Shown one piece after another: positions 1 to 9,330 of a stretch of 64,000 bases of DNA. This DNA is from CAUZFZ01 sp963579025 (GTDB lineage: Bacteria > Planctomycetota > Planctomycetia > Planctomycetales > Planctomycetaceae), in NCBI GenBank assembly GCA_963579025.1, contig CAUZFZ010000038.1, positions 6,134 to 70,133 on the forward strand, given 5' to 3'. Positions within the stretch are counted from its first letter, which is position 1. The number at the start of each line of letters is the position of its first letter. The notes beneath the pieces were generated by a model. That model worked only from the letters and a program-made list of their open reading frames with translations. It was not told where the DNA came from and did no database searches. The position numbers were made by a program, and so were the translations under genes.

Positions 1-2981
1 GGAGTCTGCCCGTTCAGAATTCGTCGAGAGATGAAGCATGCGTCGCTGGCCGCGTTACCCTCATGCAGAGTCTGCGGGCGGAGAACCGTGGCCAGGTCGC
101 GGATCCAGGTGGGCTGGTCAGCTCCTGCAGTCAGCAGAAAGCGGCTGTCAGAGCTGAACTCAACGCGCGACAGTGGTCCCGAGTGACTTAACGGGGGCGT
201 GACCGATTCGCCGGTCTGTGTCCTCCACAGTCTTGCCGTGGCGTCGTATCCGGCCACGGCAAACAGGCTGCCGTCCGGACTGAATCGGCCGTCCGAAAGT
301 CGGGCCGTGTAAAACTGCTCGGGAAACCGCGGCTCTCCCGATAGGCTGTTACGCACGGTGGCGAAGTAGGCCCAGTCGGTTTCGAGCGTGGAGCGGCCAT
401 CGGGACTGAACTGCACGGAAGCAATGCGATCGACTCGTTTGTACGGCCCGGCAATGGTCTCGCCCGTGTCCGCCTCCCAGATGATGACGTTTCCATCAAG
501 TCCGCCCGAGACGACTCGCTGCCCGTCGGGGCTGAACGCCGCTGACGAGACCATGCGTTTTTTGTGTGACACTTCCACCAGTTGTTTTCCGCTGCTGACG
601 TCCCAGGTGCGCACGCGATCGCCATCAGACCGGAATTCGTTCGAGCCCCAAGTGAGCAGTCGTGTGCCGTCCGCGCTCAGTTCAAGGTGGTTCAGCCCAT
701 CAGCGTCGTGAATGATGGGCGGCGAGACAGACCGACCACTCGCTGCCTCCCACACGCGGGCTGTTCCGCTTTTCCGCGCCGTGGCAATCAGCAGCTCGTG
801 CCAGTCGAACGAGACATCGACGACAGGATCATCGTGAGGAATCGCTCTGGCAGGCTTCCCGTCTGACGCATTCCAGAGCCGGACGATCTGGTCGTCGCAG
901 GTGGCCGCCAGGTATCGCCCCTGGGGACTGAACCAGACTCCGCTGATACGGGCCGGGCTGTTGATCTCGCGGATGACCGGCTCGCCACTTTCCAGGTCCA
1001 GTAACCGGATGACGGATGTCTGTGACCGGTTTTCAACACGTACGACGTGGTTGGCGTGTGGAGCCAGGCGGTATAGCGGGGCATTCCCAGTCAGCTCGTC
1101 CGTGGCCGGCCAGATGGACTGCGGCACGGGAAGCTGACGCAGCAGGATGCCTAACCTCTGGCGATGAAGACGCTCGACCGGTGACCAGCCGGTTGAGGGA
1201 TCTCGCAAGGTGCTCGGCTCACCCTTTACCGTTTCAGCAGCGATGGTCGTGTCGATCTCGAAGGCCTGTGCATAGAGCAGCAGTGCTGCCGCGGTATCGC
1301 CCTCGTCAAGAAAGTTCCTCGCGCGGGCTTCGTACACACGGGCGAGCTGGGACCGGGCATCCCGCTCAGCGATGCGTGCCCTGGTGGCTGATTCCCGTTC
1401 GCGGCCGGCCAGGTCCAGCGCCCGGGATTCCGCCTGGGTGGCTCGTGTGAGCAGGCCGGCTGCCACCGAACGTTCATGATCGGCCCAGAAGTACAGCCCG
1501 GTCATAACCGGAAGCCCGATCAGGAACACCGCTGCCAGCGTTCCGAGCAATCCCGCCAGAGCCGGCCGTCGTCGGCAGAATTTACCGGTGCGTTCCAGAA
1601 AGCCGGACTGTCGGGCGAGGATCGGTTCGCGATTCAGAAACCGACGCAGGTCGTCGGCCAGGTCTGCGGCCGTGGCGTATCGCTTCGAAGGTTCCTTCGC
1701 CAGACACTGCAGGCAAATGGTCTGGACATCGAGTGACAGGCGGGGTCGCAGTTGAGTTGGTGCGACGGGCTCGTCGTAGCGGACCATCAACAGCATATCC
1801 ATGGCGTTGCGACCGAGGAATGGTGGTCTGCCGGTCAGCAGCTCGTAAAGCATGGCCCCGAGCGCATAGACGTCGGCGGCCGGCCCCACATCCGAAACAC
1901 GACCATCAGCCTGCTCGGGAGCCATGTAGCGTGGCGTCCCCAGCAGTTCTCCGGTCATCGTCTGTGAGTCGGTGCCAAACTGTTTCGCAAGTCCAAAGTC
2001 TGTGACTTTGACGACCGGCAGCGGTTTCTGTGTGGACTGAACGAGTGATGCCACGTTTTCCTCAACTGCTGAATCACCCGATGGAGCCGCAAGTGTTTCA
2101 GAGATCGGCGTGGGGTCCGGCCACGACTCGTCGCCACTGACAACGCCGGGATGCTCGTCGCTGACAGTCGCTGTTGGCGGATGGGAGTCCTCCAGCAGAA
2201 TGTTTCCCGGTGTCAGATCGCGGTGAACAACATTGTGTTCGTGAGCGAAATGAATGGTCCGGGCAATCGTCTCGATTAACTGAGCTGACCAGCGATCGGA
2301 GAATGACCGACCGACTGCAAACTCCGCCAGACTACATCCCCGCACCAGTTCCAGAGCCAGAAACGGCTGTCCGTCGAGTTCGCCGAAGTCGTGAATCTGT
2401 ACGATTCCCGGATGCTTCAAACGTGCGACTGCTTCGGCTTCCGCCCGGAATCGCTGGGCATGTTTGGGATCATCGGCGGATGCACCAGCCATCATCTTCA
2501 AAGCGACCGATCGCTTCAGCTGACGATCATGGGCCTCATAAACAACGGCCATGCCGCCGCGTCCGAGTTCGCGCACGATCTCATATCGAGTCTCGGTCGA
2601 ATTCGGAGATGCGAAAGGGCTGGATAAAGCTCTGCCGAATACGGCAGGCGAATCGACCTGTTTCGCTTCGTCCGTGGCCGACAAGCTGCTGACAGTTCTG
2701 ACGCCAGCAATCCGAAACGCGTCTGCAATTGTGGTCTCGTATCCAGGAAAACGAGATGTGAATTCGTCAACTGATGGCGGCAGGCCATTTTCTGTCTGGG
2801 ACTCCAGCTCCAGGACAAGCAGTTCCCGCAACAGAACTCTCAAGTCGACATCGGTGGATTCCGCAAGATACTGCTCAATGCGGGGCTGCTGCCTGTTCCG
2901 CATCTCCGACTCAAAGCGACTGCAGATCGCGTCAAGAGCGTTGTCGCGCAATTGCGACGCAAATGGAACATTCTGGCCCAT
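1..2981 (-). CDS. Ser/Thr protein kinase with C-terminal WD40 propeller (partial, continues past left edge)
   Basis: The frame is open from an ATG at 2981 to the window edge, so the C-terminus is missing. Residues 1-130 are an uncharacterised N-terminal region. The kinase domain follows: glycine loop ELGRGGMAVVY near 138-148, VALK lysine at 162, catalytic loop HRDLTPGN at 253-260, DFGLAK at 328 and the APEQAD activation segment near 352. About 60 acidic, Ser/Pro-rich residues are inserted between the catalytic loop and DFG, which is unusual. A single membrane helix lies near 480-500. After a charged coiled-coil-like stretch come several WD40 repeats with FSPDGQRV and VRLWNA type motifs. The likely role is membrane-anchored signalling with a propeller on the other side of the membrane. 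An in-frame TGA about 60 bases upstream bounds the start. Confidence 0.9.
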   Translation of the reverse strand, partial: MGQNVPFASQLRDNALDAICSRFESEMRNRQQPRIEQYLAESTDVDLRVLLRELLVLELESQTENGLPPSVDEFTSRFPGYETTIADAFRIAGVRTVSSLSATDEAKQVDSPAVFGRALSSPFASPNSTETRYEIVRELGRGGMAVVYEAHDRQLKRSVALKMMAGASADDPKHAQRFRAEAEAVARLKHPGIVQIHDFGELDGQPFLALELVRGCSLAEFAVGRSFSDRWSAQLIETIARTIHFAHEHNVVHRDLTPGNILLEDSHPPTATVSDEHPGVVSGDESWPDPTPISETLAAPSGDSAVEENVASLVQSTQKPLPVVKVTDFGLAKQFGTDSQTMTGELLGTPRYMAPEQADGRVSDVGPAADVYALGAMLYELLTGRPPFLGRNAMDMLLMVRYDEPVAPTQLRPRLSLDVQTICLQCLAKEPSKRYATAADLADDLRRFLNREPILARQSGFLERTGKFCRRRPALAGLLGTLAAVFLIGLPVMTGLYFWADHERSVAAGLLTRATQAESRALDLAGRERESATRARIAERDARSQLARVYEARARNFLDEGDTAAALLLYAQAFEIDTTIAAETVKGEPSTLRDPSTGWSPVERLHRQRLGILLRQLPVPQSIWPATDELTGNAPLYRLAPHANHVVRVENRSQTSVIRLLDLESGEPVIREINSPARISGVWFSPQGRYLAATCDDQIVRLWNASDGKPARAIPHDDPVVDVSFDWHELLIATARKSGTARVWEAASGRSVSPPIIHDADGLNHLELSADGTRLLTWGSNEFRSDGDRVRTWDVSSGKQLVEVSHKKRMVSSAAFSPDGQRVVSGGLDGNVIIWEADTGETIAGPYKRVDRIASVQFSPDGRSTLETDWAYFATVRNSLSGEPRFPEQFYTARLSDGRFSPDGSLFAVAGYDATARLWRTQTGESVTPPLSHSGPLSRVEFSSDSRFLLTAGADQPTWIRDLATVLRPQTLHEGNAASDACFISRRILNGQT

Positions 2982-3197
2982 GAATGCGGTGTCCCAGCGT
3001 GAAGCTCTCGGTCGCTTGTGCTCAGTGTCAGGCGTAATTCGTCAGAGTAGATCCAAACTGCAATTCTGTCTCCAGTTGCGGAGTGAATGCAAGTCGGCAC
3101 CCGGGCGTCTGGATAGCGCGGACAGATGGCAAGCTCACTACCTCGCCTGCCAGTCCGCAGCGAGCGGAAGCAGGACAGCCCCGGTTACTACGTGGTG

Positions 3198-3995
3198 CTA
3201 CTTCCACGACTTGAAGTGAGCAGCCAATCGCGCTGTCGGATCGCTGTCACTCTGGCGCAGCAGGACGCTCATCGGCTCGGGCGGCGCATGAGCTTCAATC
3301 GACTTGAGATATCGAGGCAGCAGGCGTGTGGCTGCCGGCGGACCGTGCAACAGAAAGTGTGTCCAGGCCCAGGAGTCGCGGTAACCGCGCTTCGTAACGG
3401 CTGAGAGCTGTCGCTTTTTTTCCAGTTGCTCCAGCGGGGAAAGTCGACCAAGAGGGAGGCGCGTCGACAGTTTCACGCTGCGTTGATGCGGATTGCCCGA
3501 GGCTCGCTCGGAAGCTTGCACCTCGAAGTACTCGGCCAGTCCTTCGTCGAGCCAGAGTGGCAGGAACGGCAACGTGGAATGAAGAACTGCATGGGTCACC
3601 TCATGCCGCAAGTCGGTCACGACACCGCTGTGAAGATACACGTACACGCGACCGACATCCTCGCCATGAACAAAGGCGGCCCGTCGTCGAACCGCCTCAG
3701 GGGCTGACTTCGCCATACTGGTCTGATAGCTGCGTCGGTTCGCGAGCAAATGCACCAGAATCGGTTCCCGCGAACGCGTCAGTCCCAGCGTCGTAGCAAC
3801 GTCGGCTTCGTGGTCTTCCAGCGACTCGACAAGCGACGCGACGTTCTGGAACCGGTCAATGCGGAATTCGGCGCGTACGTGAAAGCGACCAACCTGCCGG
3901 TAATCGACCCAATCACCCTGAGCCATTGCCTCACGATCCACTGCGAGACCGGCGACCAGCAACAGGGAAATGATTATGCAGGCTTGCATGAACAA
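3198..3995 (-). CDS. Secreted DUF1570-like zinc-peptidase-fold protein
   Basis: A 265-residue protein with an N-terminal signal peptide (hydrophobic residues 4-20, likely cleavage after AMA). The core carries RHEVTHAVLHS, an HExxH zinc-binding helix, followed by PLWLDEGLAEYFE, which supplies the glutamate third ligand typical of gluzincin (peptidase MA-like, DUF1570) proteins common in planctomycetes. It is therefore probably an exported metallopeptidase or a derivative of one; its substrate is unknown. A second Met two codons in is an equally possible start. It is separated from the upstream kinase gene, on the same strand, by about 200 bases. Family assignment rests on the motif pair and overall layout. 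Confidence 0.85.
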   Translation of the reverse strand: MFMQACIIISLLLVAGLAVDREAMAQGDWVDYRQVGRFHVRAEFRIDRFQNVASLVESLEDHEADVATTLGLTRSREPILVHLLANRRSYQTSMAKSAPEAVRRRAAFVHGEDVGRVYVYLHSGVVTDLRHEVTHAVLHSTLPFLPLWLDEGLAEYFEVQASERASGNPHQRSVKLSTRLPLGRLSPLEQLEKKRQLSAVTKRGYRDSWAWTHFLLHGPPAATRLLPRYLKSIEAHAPPEPMSVLLRQSDSDPTARLAAHFKSWK

Positions 3996-4051
3996 TTACG
4001 GACTCGCACGTGATCACTCAGTACGTCTCTACCGTACTCGCCTGCCACTGG

Positions 4052-4270
4052 TTAAATCACACCGCCATGTGTGCGGTACGGAGTGGCCAGGTCCGGGAGT
4101 TCAAGCCCCCAGGCGCGTTCCCAGATTCCGTTGATGTGCCGAAAGCTCTCAGAGACATAGATGAGCTGTCTTGTGCGCACGTCGTCGGAAGACGAGTAGA
4201 TTGGCAAGACACACCCGATCTGTACGAGACAGACGACTGCCAAGGCGGTGCGTAAGACGAACTTCCGCAT
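4052..4270 (-). CDS. Small planctomycetal lipoprotein-like protein (72 aa)
   Basis: A strong GGAGGAG ribosome-binding site lies just upstream of the ATG at 4270. The product starts MRKFVLRTALAVVCLVQIGC, a short signal peptide ending at a cysteine that would be lipidated, although the lipobox (QIGC) is imperfect. The mature part is polar, with SESFRHINGIWERAW and a C-terminus LATPYRTHGGVI. From memory, small planctomycete proteins with a C-terminal PYRTHGGI-like ending are widespread and unnamed. A longer frame extends upstream antisense-like through the HU gene and is not credible. Function unknown; probably envelope-associated. Confidence 0.75.
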   Translation of the reverse strand: MRKFVLRTALAVVCLVQIGCVLPIYSSSDDVRTRQLIYVSESFRHINGIWERAWGLELPDLATPYRTHGGVI

Positions 4271-4343
4271 GAGACTCCTCCATGAGCGGGCGAAAGATTC
4301 AGATTGTCGGGGGGGGAAACTGCGTCGACTCACCAACCAACGG

Positions 4344-4844
4344 TTAGTCGAGTGTTGCTCCGGAACCGGATTGAGGGGCGCTGTTGCCCGAGGCAGGCGG
4401 AACGACTTCTGACGCAGTTGACGGAAATGTCTGATGTGAATTGACTTGTGGCGGAACGACCGGTGCAGCTTGAGGCGTTGATTGAGGTTCCGACAGGGAG
4501 GCCTGCCGTGACGCTGCGGCCTCGGCTGCGCGTTGAGCAGCCAAAGCCTTAGCACGTTCGGCCTCTTCAAGCTGCCGGACGCGTTCCTCCATGTGTTTAC
4601 CGGGCTTAAACGTGACGACGAATTTCTCGGGAACGTCGACGCGCGTGCCAGTTCTCGGGTTGCGCGCCTTTCGCGCCGCCCGTTTCTTGACCTCGAAGAC
4701 ACCAAAATTGCGCAACTCGATGCGTCGTTCACGCACGAGCGTGTCAATGATGGCGTCAAATGTCTGTTGAACGATTTCTTTCGTCTTCAGTTGGGTCATC
4801 CCAATCTGGTCAGAAATCGCTTTGACGATATCTTTTTTCGTCAC
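4344..4844 (-). CDS. HU/IHF-family DNA-binding protein with low-complexity C-terminal tail
   Basis: The start is taken at a GTG at 4844 because a GGAG sits about 8 bases upstream and the product then begins VTKKDIVKAISDQIGM, the usual HU/IHF N-terminus. An ATG 25 codons further upstream gives an unlikely leader. Residues 1-95 form the histone-like fold, with the dimerisation helices, RRIELRNFGVFEV and the arm region KKRAARKARNPRTGTRVDVP that inserts into the DNA minor groove. The remaining roughly 70 residues are an Ala/Glu-rich helix followed by a Pro/Gln/Ser-rich tail, longer than standard HU. It probably acts as a nucleoid architectural protein. The downstream lipoprotein gene is on the same strand. 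Confidence 0.9.
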   Translation of the reverse strand: MTKKDIVKAISDQIGMTQLKTKEIVQQTFDAIIDTLVRERRIELRNFGVFEVKKRAARKARNPRTGTRVDVPEKFVVTFKPGKHMEERVRQLEEAERAKALAAQRAAEAAASRQASLSEPQSTPQAAPVVPPQVNSHQTFPSTASEVVPPASGNSAPQSGSGATLD

Positions 4845-5122
4845 AACTGAGTCTCCACCCAGTGGTGCCGAGAGGGCACACAATCCGATCCAGTCACAAG
4901 ACGGAACAGTAAACGGCATTTGGACTTACTGTCAAGCCGAGTGGCCAGTCGGATACCGCCCCGAGCATTCTCGGAGGCATCGTAGCTACCCGCTTTCAGT
5001 CATCGGCTATCCACGGTCCGTACAATTAGCAGAATCGGAAAAACCGTCGCCAATATCCTGTTTTGACACTGGTCGCGCCGATCGATTCGCGGCCGGTGTG
5101 TGGCCGACCCGCGGAACCCGAG

Positions 5123-6286
5123 TCAGTAAATTTCAACTTCCTGGCCCGACATGATCCGAAGGTAGCTCTCGTAACGGGACACTGAGATCATTCCCGTGCC
5201 CACGGCGTGTTTAACTCGGCACCCGGTTTCATGCGTATGTGAACAATCTGGAAAGTGACAGAACGCGACAAACGGATGAAACTCGACGAAAAAGCCCTCG
5301 ACTTCTTCGGGAATCACGTCCCACAGTTCCAACTGACGGATGCCCGGTGTGTCGACGACCCAACCACCAAACTCAAGTGGCAGCAGGCGAGCCCGTCGCG
5401 TCGTGTGACGCCCCTTGCTGGACCCATCGCTGACCTGGTTCGTCTGCAGTGCCAGGTCCGGTTGAATCGCATTAAGCAGGGACGATTTGCCCACACCACT
5501 TTGTCCTGTGAACACAGTCTGCCGTCCCTGCAGCATTTGCTTCAGACAGGCAAGGCCAGCACCCGTTGCCGCGCTCGTCAGGACGGTCGGGTATCCGAGC
5601 CGACCGTACAGGCCAAGGATCGGTTGAATGCCGGCCCGATCGACGAGGTCGGATTTGTTGATACACACGATGGCTGTGCTATCGCCCTTGCAGGCACTGA
5701 TGATGAAGCGGTCGATCAGACTTGGCTTCAGCGGCGGTTCCGATGCGGAAGCCACGATGACGATCTGCTCGACGTTCGACACGATAATGTGCTCATGCCG
5801 ACGGCTGCCGCGGGAAAGCGTGCACCGTCGAGGCTCAACACGTTCAATGACTCCGGATTGACTGTCCAGAACCCGGAACAGCACCCAATCTCCCGCAACG
5901 ACGGCGTTGCGGGTATCTCGTGACATCGTCCGTACGACCCGGCGGACCGTGCATTCGAACATTCGCCCGTCGCTGCCCTGGACGATCGAATTCAGACCGG
6001 TTGAACTCAGCACGCGGCCGCGGTCACAGTGCGACTCGTCAATCTGACGCAGAAACTCATTCGAATCGTCTGTGTTGCCATCGACGATGACAGTGCGATT
6101 TCGAGTCAGCTCCCCTTTGCCGCTCAATCGCTCGGCTGCCGGCAGGTCTTCAATGCGAATTGACTCCGCATCGCCGTCGCTGGCTCGATCGACCTCACGT
6201 GTCAGATCGACCTGCCGCTTGCGTTTCTCGCGGTTCTTGCGGAACGCCACCCGCTGTTTCTGCTTGTTTTTCTTCCCCTTGGCCAT
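5123..6286 (-). CDS. rsgA: Ribosome small subunit-dependent GTPase A (RsgA/YjeQ)
   Basis: RsgA is a cytoplasmic GTPase that helps late maturation of the 30S subunit. The GTPase motifs appear in circularly permuted order, which is diagnostic: CINKSD (G4) and TSAATGAG (G5) precede GQSGVGKSS (G1) and VDTPG (G3). An OB-fold region with RRVVRTMSRDTRNAVVAGDW precedes the GTPase. The C-terminal zinc site is FCHFPDCSHTHETGCRVKHA. The N-terminus chosen (MAKGKKNKQKQ at 6286) is lysine/arginine-rich and makes a 387-residue protein. An alternative start 19 codons upstream lacks support. Nothing in the adjacent genes suggests a shared pathway. Confidence 0.95.
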   Translation of the reverse strand: MAKGKKNKQKQRVAFRKNREKRKRQVDLTREVDRASDGDAESIRIEDLPAAERLSGKGELTRNRTVIVDGNTDDSNEFLRQIDESHCDRGRVLSSTGLNSIVQGSDGRMFECTVRRVVRTMSRDTRNAVVAGDWVLFRVLDSQSGVIERVEPRRCTLSRGSRRHEHIIVSNVEQIVIVASASEPPLKPSLIDRFIISACKGDSTAIVCINKSDLVDRAGIQPILGLYGRLGYPTVLTSAATGAGLACLKQMLQGRQTVFTGQSGVGKSSLLNAIQPDLALQTNQVSDGSSKGRHTTRRARLLPLEFGGWVVDTPGIRQLELWDVIPEEVEGFFVEFHPFVAFCHFPDCSHTHETGCRVKHAVGTGMISVSRYESYLRIMSGQEVEIY

Positions 6287-6630
6287 TGCCTGTCCCGTCG
6301 CTGTGCGTTGTCGAAGATGCCTGAATTGGGCGTTCCGACACAACTTAGCAGCAAAGAATTCGAGCGGTGTCTGGCACGCGACCCGGATGCAGGTTCGGCT
6401 ACGTGCATCCGAACGTCAATGTGGTGCTTCTGGCGTTTGGCGATCCAGGTATGGCGGGCAAGATGCCAGCTTTCGGGTGAATCGGATAAATTGGAAGAAT
6501 CTACCTATTTCGCCTATTCACAATTGTATGCGCAGACTGCACAATCTATGCAGAACATTCGGGCGCATGAATGAACATGTCGCTCAGACATTTGGTCACC
6601 TTTGAGCATCCACTGAGAAAGGAAATGCCC
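6287..6630. other. Divergent intergenic region between rsgA and the YTV-type gene
   Basis: About 340 bases between two divergently transcribed genes. It should hold both promoters, but no confident -35/-10 pair, hairpin or repeat was recognised. The last bases carry GAAAGGAA ahead of the downstream start. Confidence 0.4.
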
Positions 6631-8010
6631 ATGAGAATCCCTGTTGCTGCATTTGCACTCCTGCTGGCAGCCACATTACAGAGCCAAGCCTGTGATAAGT
6701 GTCACTCACGTGCACACACATGCGCTCCATGTCCACAGCCAGCCTGCGAATGGCGGGAAGTCGAACGGACCGTTCTGGTCCCCGAATGGACCACAGAGAA
6801 GCGCAAAGTTGAGCACATCGAGTACAAGCGGGAAACCAGCGAACGTAAGGTAACGGTCAATGAGTGGGTCCAGAAGAACGAGCAAGTGACCCGCGAAGTG
6901 ACGACATGGGAAAAGCATGAGAAGTCCCGCAAAGAGAAATACACGGTCCACAAGCCGGTCTGGAAAGACGTGACCGACACCTGGGTCGTGAAAGTTCCGC
7001 ATTGGGAAACGCGTAAGGGCACCCGCATGGTCAAGAAGCCCGTGTGGAAGGACACCAAAGAGTCCTACGTGGTCCTGGTGCCGTCGACGGAAACTCACAA
7101 GGAGAAGGTCACCGTCTGGCGATCAGTGCCGGTCGAGAAGTCGTACACCGTTTGCGAAGATCATGGCCACTGGGAAGAACACAAAGTTCCCGTGTGTGCC
7201 CCCGCTCCCTGCCGCACGGCTTGCGGCGTCTGCAATGCGTGCAATCCCTGCCCGCAGGCATTCTGCGTCCAGCGAGTCTGGGTGCCGAAAATCGTTCAGC
7301 GAGAAGCCAAATGCACGGTTCACGAATGCAAAGCGTTTGAAGAAACCCGTGAAGTTGAAGTCGTGGTCTGCAAGGAAGAAAAGCACACACGGACCGTGAA
7401 GGTCTGCGAATGGAAGGAAGAGAAGGAATCGTACGAGTACAAAGAATGTGTGATGAAGGAAGAAAAGCGGTCCTGCAAACGCAAAGTCTGCGAGATGGTT
7501 GCCGAACAAGCGGAACGAACCGTCACGTGGTTTGAATGCGTTCCGAAGAAGAAGAAGGTCACCGAGACCGTTTGCCGATGGGAATGCGTCCCGGTGAAAA
7601 GAACGGTCAAAGAGACTGTCTGCGTCCCGGTCACGGTGACAAAAATGGTCGACGTGCCGGTCTGCCGCATGGTCGAAAAGAAGGTCAAAGAGAAAGTGGC
7701 CGTACCGCACTGTGCCCCGGCCTGTGCTCCGGCGGCGTCATGCTCGACGCCGTGCTACGCACCTTCTAACAGTTGCTCGGCGGGTGGATTGCTGGAAGCG
7801 TTGCTCTCCCCGCTGTCGCTGAGTGGCAGGCACGGGCGATCCTGCTCCTGCAACCACCATGATCACGGCCACCACCATGATCACGGTTCACACGACCATG
7901 ACCACACGTCCTTGCCGATTATCGGTGGCTCATTCCTGGCCGCTGACGACGACCAGGAGCCGTTCTACCTGCCCGGCGAAAGAGCATTGCTCACGCTGCT
8001 GTTCGACTAA
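6631..8010 (+). CDS. YTV-type cysteine-rich repeat cell-surface protein with His-rich C-terminus
   Basis: The start MRIPVAAFALLL at 6631 is chosen because the purine-rich GAAAGGAA lies about 8 bases upstream and a signal peptide follows. The mature protein is a long run of degenerate repeats rich in Glu, Lys, Val and aromatic residues (WTTEKRKVEHIEYKRE, YTVHKPVWKDVTDTWVVKVP, ESYVVLVPSTE). This matches the YTV repeat family of planctomycetes. Cysteines recur in the second half as CEWKEE, CKRKVCEM and CRWECVPVKRTV, which suggests disulfide cross-linking. The C-terminus has a Cys/Ser-rich linker and then a histidine cluster (HHDHGHHHDHGSHDHDH) that could bind metal. It is probably an exported wall protein; the function of the repeats is not established. 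Confidence 0.8.
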   Translation: MRIPVAAFALLLAATLQSQACDKCHSRAHTCAPCPQPACEWREVERTVLVPEWTTEKRKVEHIEYKRETSERKVTVNEWVQKNEQVTREVTTWEKHEKSRKEKYTVHKPVWKDVTDTWVVKVPHWETRKGTRMVKKPVWKDTKESYVVLVPSTETHKEKVTVWRSVPVEKSYTVCEDHGHWEEHKVPVCAPAPCRTACGVCNACNPCPQAFCVQRVWVPKIVQREAKCTVHECKAFEETREVEVVVCKEEKHTRTVKVCEWKEEKESYEYKECVMKEEKRSCKRKVCEMVAEQAERTVTWFECVPKKKKVTETVCRWECVPVKRTVKETVCVPVTVTKMVDVPVCRMVEKKVKEKVAVPHCAPACAPAASCSTPCYAPSNSCSAGGLLEALLSPLSLSGRHGRSCSCNHHDHGHHHDHGSHDHDHTSLPIIGGSFLAADDDQEPFYLPGERALLTLLFD

Positions 8011-8244
8011 GTCTGGCACATTGAACGCTTCATTTGAGTATTGGCTGATCTCCGCCGACCCGCGATTTTCTCAATCACGGGCCGGTTTTTGTTTGCGCAT
8101 TTCGGCGATGTCTATCCAGCGGACAGGTACCGAAAATGATCGGATTGCATAACCTCGTTAAAGCTACTAGCGTTGAAGGATTGGAGGAATCATGCGGATT
8201 TTGTGGTCCGCTGCAGCTCACACACACTTTTGCGTGGTCAGATC

Positions 8245-9330
8245 ATGGATGCCGAAAGCCAGGCCGAACCGGCTAACGAGAGTCAGCCAAAACTCGAGCT
8301 GACTGGATCACGTCAACTCACGTCGTGGATGGCAGAACAGAATGTCAGTCTGGGTTTCACGACCTATCAGACGGGCAAGATGTTCCTCATTGGGCTCAAG
8401 CCTGATGGGCGCCTGTCTGTCTTCGAGCGGACATTCAACCGCTGCATGGGAATGTGCACGGCGAACGAAGGTCAGACGTTGTGGATGAGCTCGCTATATC
8501 AACTGTGGCGGTTCGAGAATGTGCTCGATGCGGGCCAGGTGGCCGACGGTTACGACCGGCTTTACGTTCCGCAGCTTGGTTACACAACCGGAGACATCGA
8601 CGTCCACGACGTGGCGGTTGACGCCAACGACCGTGTGTTGTTCATCACCACTCTGTTCGGCAGTCTGGCCACAGTCAGCGAGACGCACAGTTTTTCGCCG
8701 ATTTGGAATCCACCGTTTCTCAGTCGCCTGGCGGCCGAGGACCGTTGTCACATGAACGGCCTGGCATTGAAGGATGGCCGACCGAAGTACGTCACAACGG
8801 TCAGTCAGTCAGATGTGGCCGACGGTTGGCGGGACCGACGCCACGACGGCGGTGTGGTTGTCGATATCGAATCGAACGACATCGTTGCGGACGGACTGTC
8901 GATGCCACATTCGCCTCGCTGGTATCGGGATCAGTTGTGGCTGCTGGATTCCGGAAATGGCAAGTTCGGTCGAGTTGATCTGGATGCAGGGAAATTCGAG
9001 CCATTGGCCTTCTGTCCGGGCTATCTGCGCGGGCTGGCATTCACCACGGACTTTGCGGTTGCTGGACTTTCCCGGCCCAGACACAACAAGACGTTTTCCG
9101 GGCTACCGCTGGACGACGAGCTGGTCGCCCATGATGCCGAACCGCGCTGCGGCCTGCAGGTGATCGACCTGCGAACGGGCGACGTGGTCCATTGGCTGCG
9201 GATTGAAGGAATTGTCGAGGAACTGTACGACGTCGTCGTGCTGCCGAACGTCGTACGACCAATGATGCTCGGTTTCCGGAGCGATGAGATCCGCCGCACC
9301 TTGTCGGTCGGCCCCGACGCGGAGTTGTAG
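8245..9330 (+). CDS. TIGR03032-family conserved protein (beta-propeller-like)
   Basis: The product (361 aa from MDAESQAEP) matches the remembered layout of the TIGR03032 family: an N-terminal SRQLTSWMAEQNVSLGFTTY region, the FNRCMGMC motif, GDIDVHDVAVD, and the central CHMNGLALKDGRPKYVTTVS followed by DVADGWRDRRHDGGVVVD. MPHSPRWY, LLDSGNGKFG and FCPGYLRGLAF lie in the second half. Such proteins are often near polysaccharide or surface-protein genes, but their biochemistry is unknown. There is no signal peptide, so it is likely cytoplasmic. The start follows a weak upstream region; an in-frame alternative lies 24 codons upstream. Confidence 0.8.
   Translation: MDAESQAEPANESQPKLELTGSRQLTSWMAEQNVSLGFTTYQTGKMFLIGLKPDGRLSVFERTFNRCMGMCTANEGQTLWMSSLYQLWRFENVLDAGQVADGYDRLYVPQLGYTTGDIDVHDVAVDANDRVLFITTLFGSLATVSETHSFSPIWNPPFLSRLAAEDRCHMNGLALKDGRPKYVTTVSQSDVADGWRDRRHDGGVVVDIESNDIVADGLSMPHSPRWYRDQLWLLDSGNGKFGRVDLDAGKFEPLAFCPGYLRGLAFTTDFAVAGLSRPRHNKTFSGLPLDDELVAHDAEPRCGLQVIDLRTGDVVHWLRIEGIVEELYDVVVLPNVVRPMMLGFRSDEIRRTLSVGPDAEL

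Noticed and set aside
4271..4759. Upstream in-frame extension of the small lipoprotein on the minus strand
   Set aside because: It overlaps the HU gene in another frame, and a strong ribosome-binding site with signal peptide marks the start at 4270.
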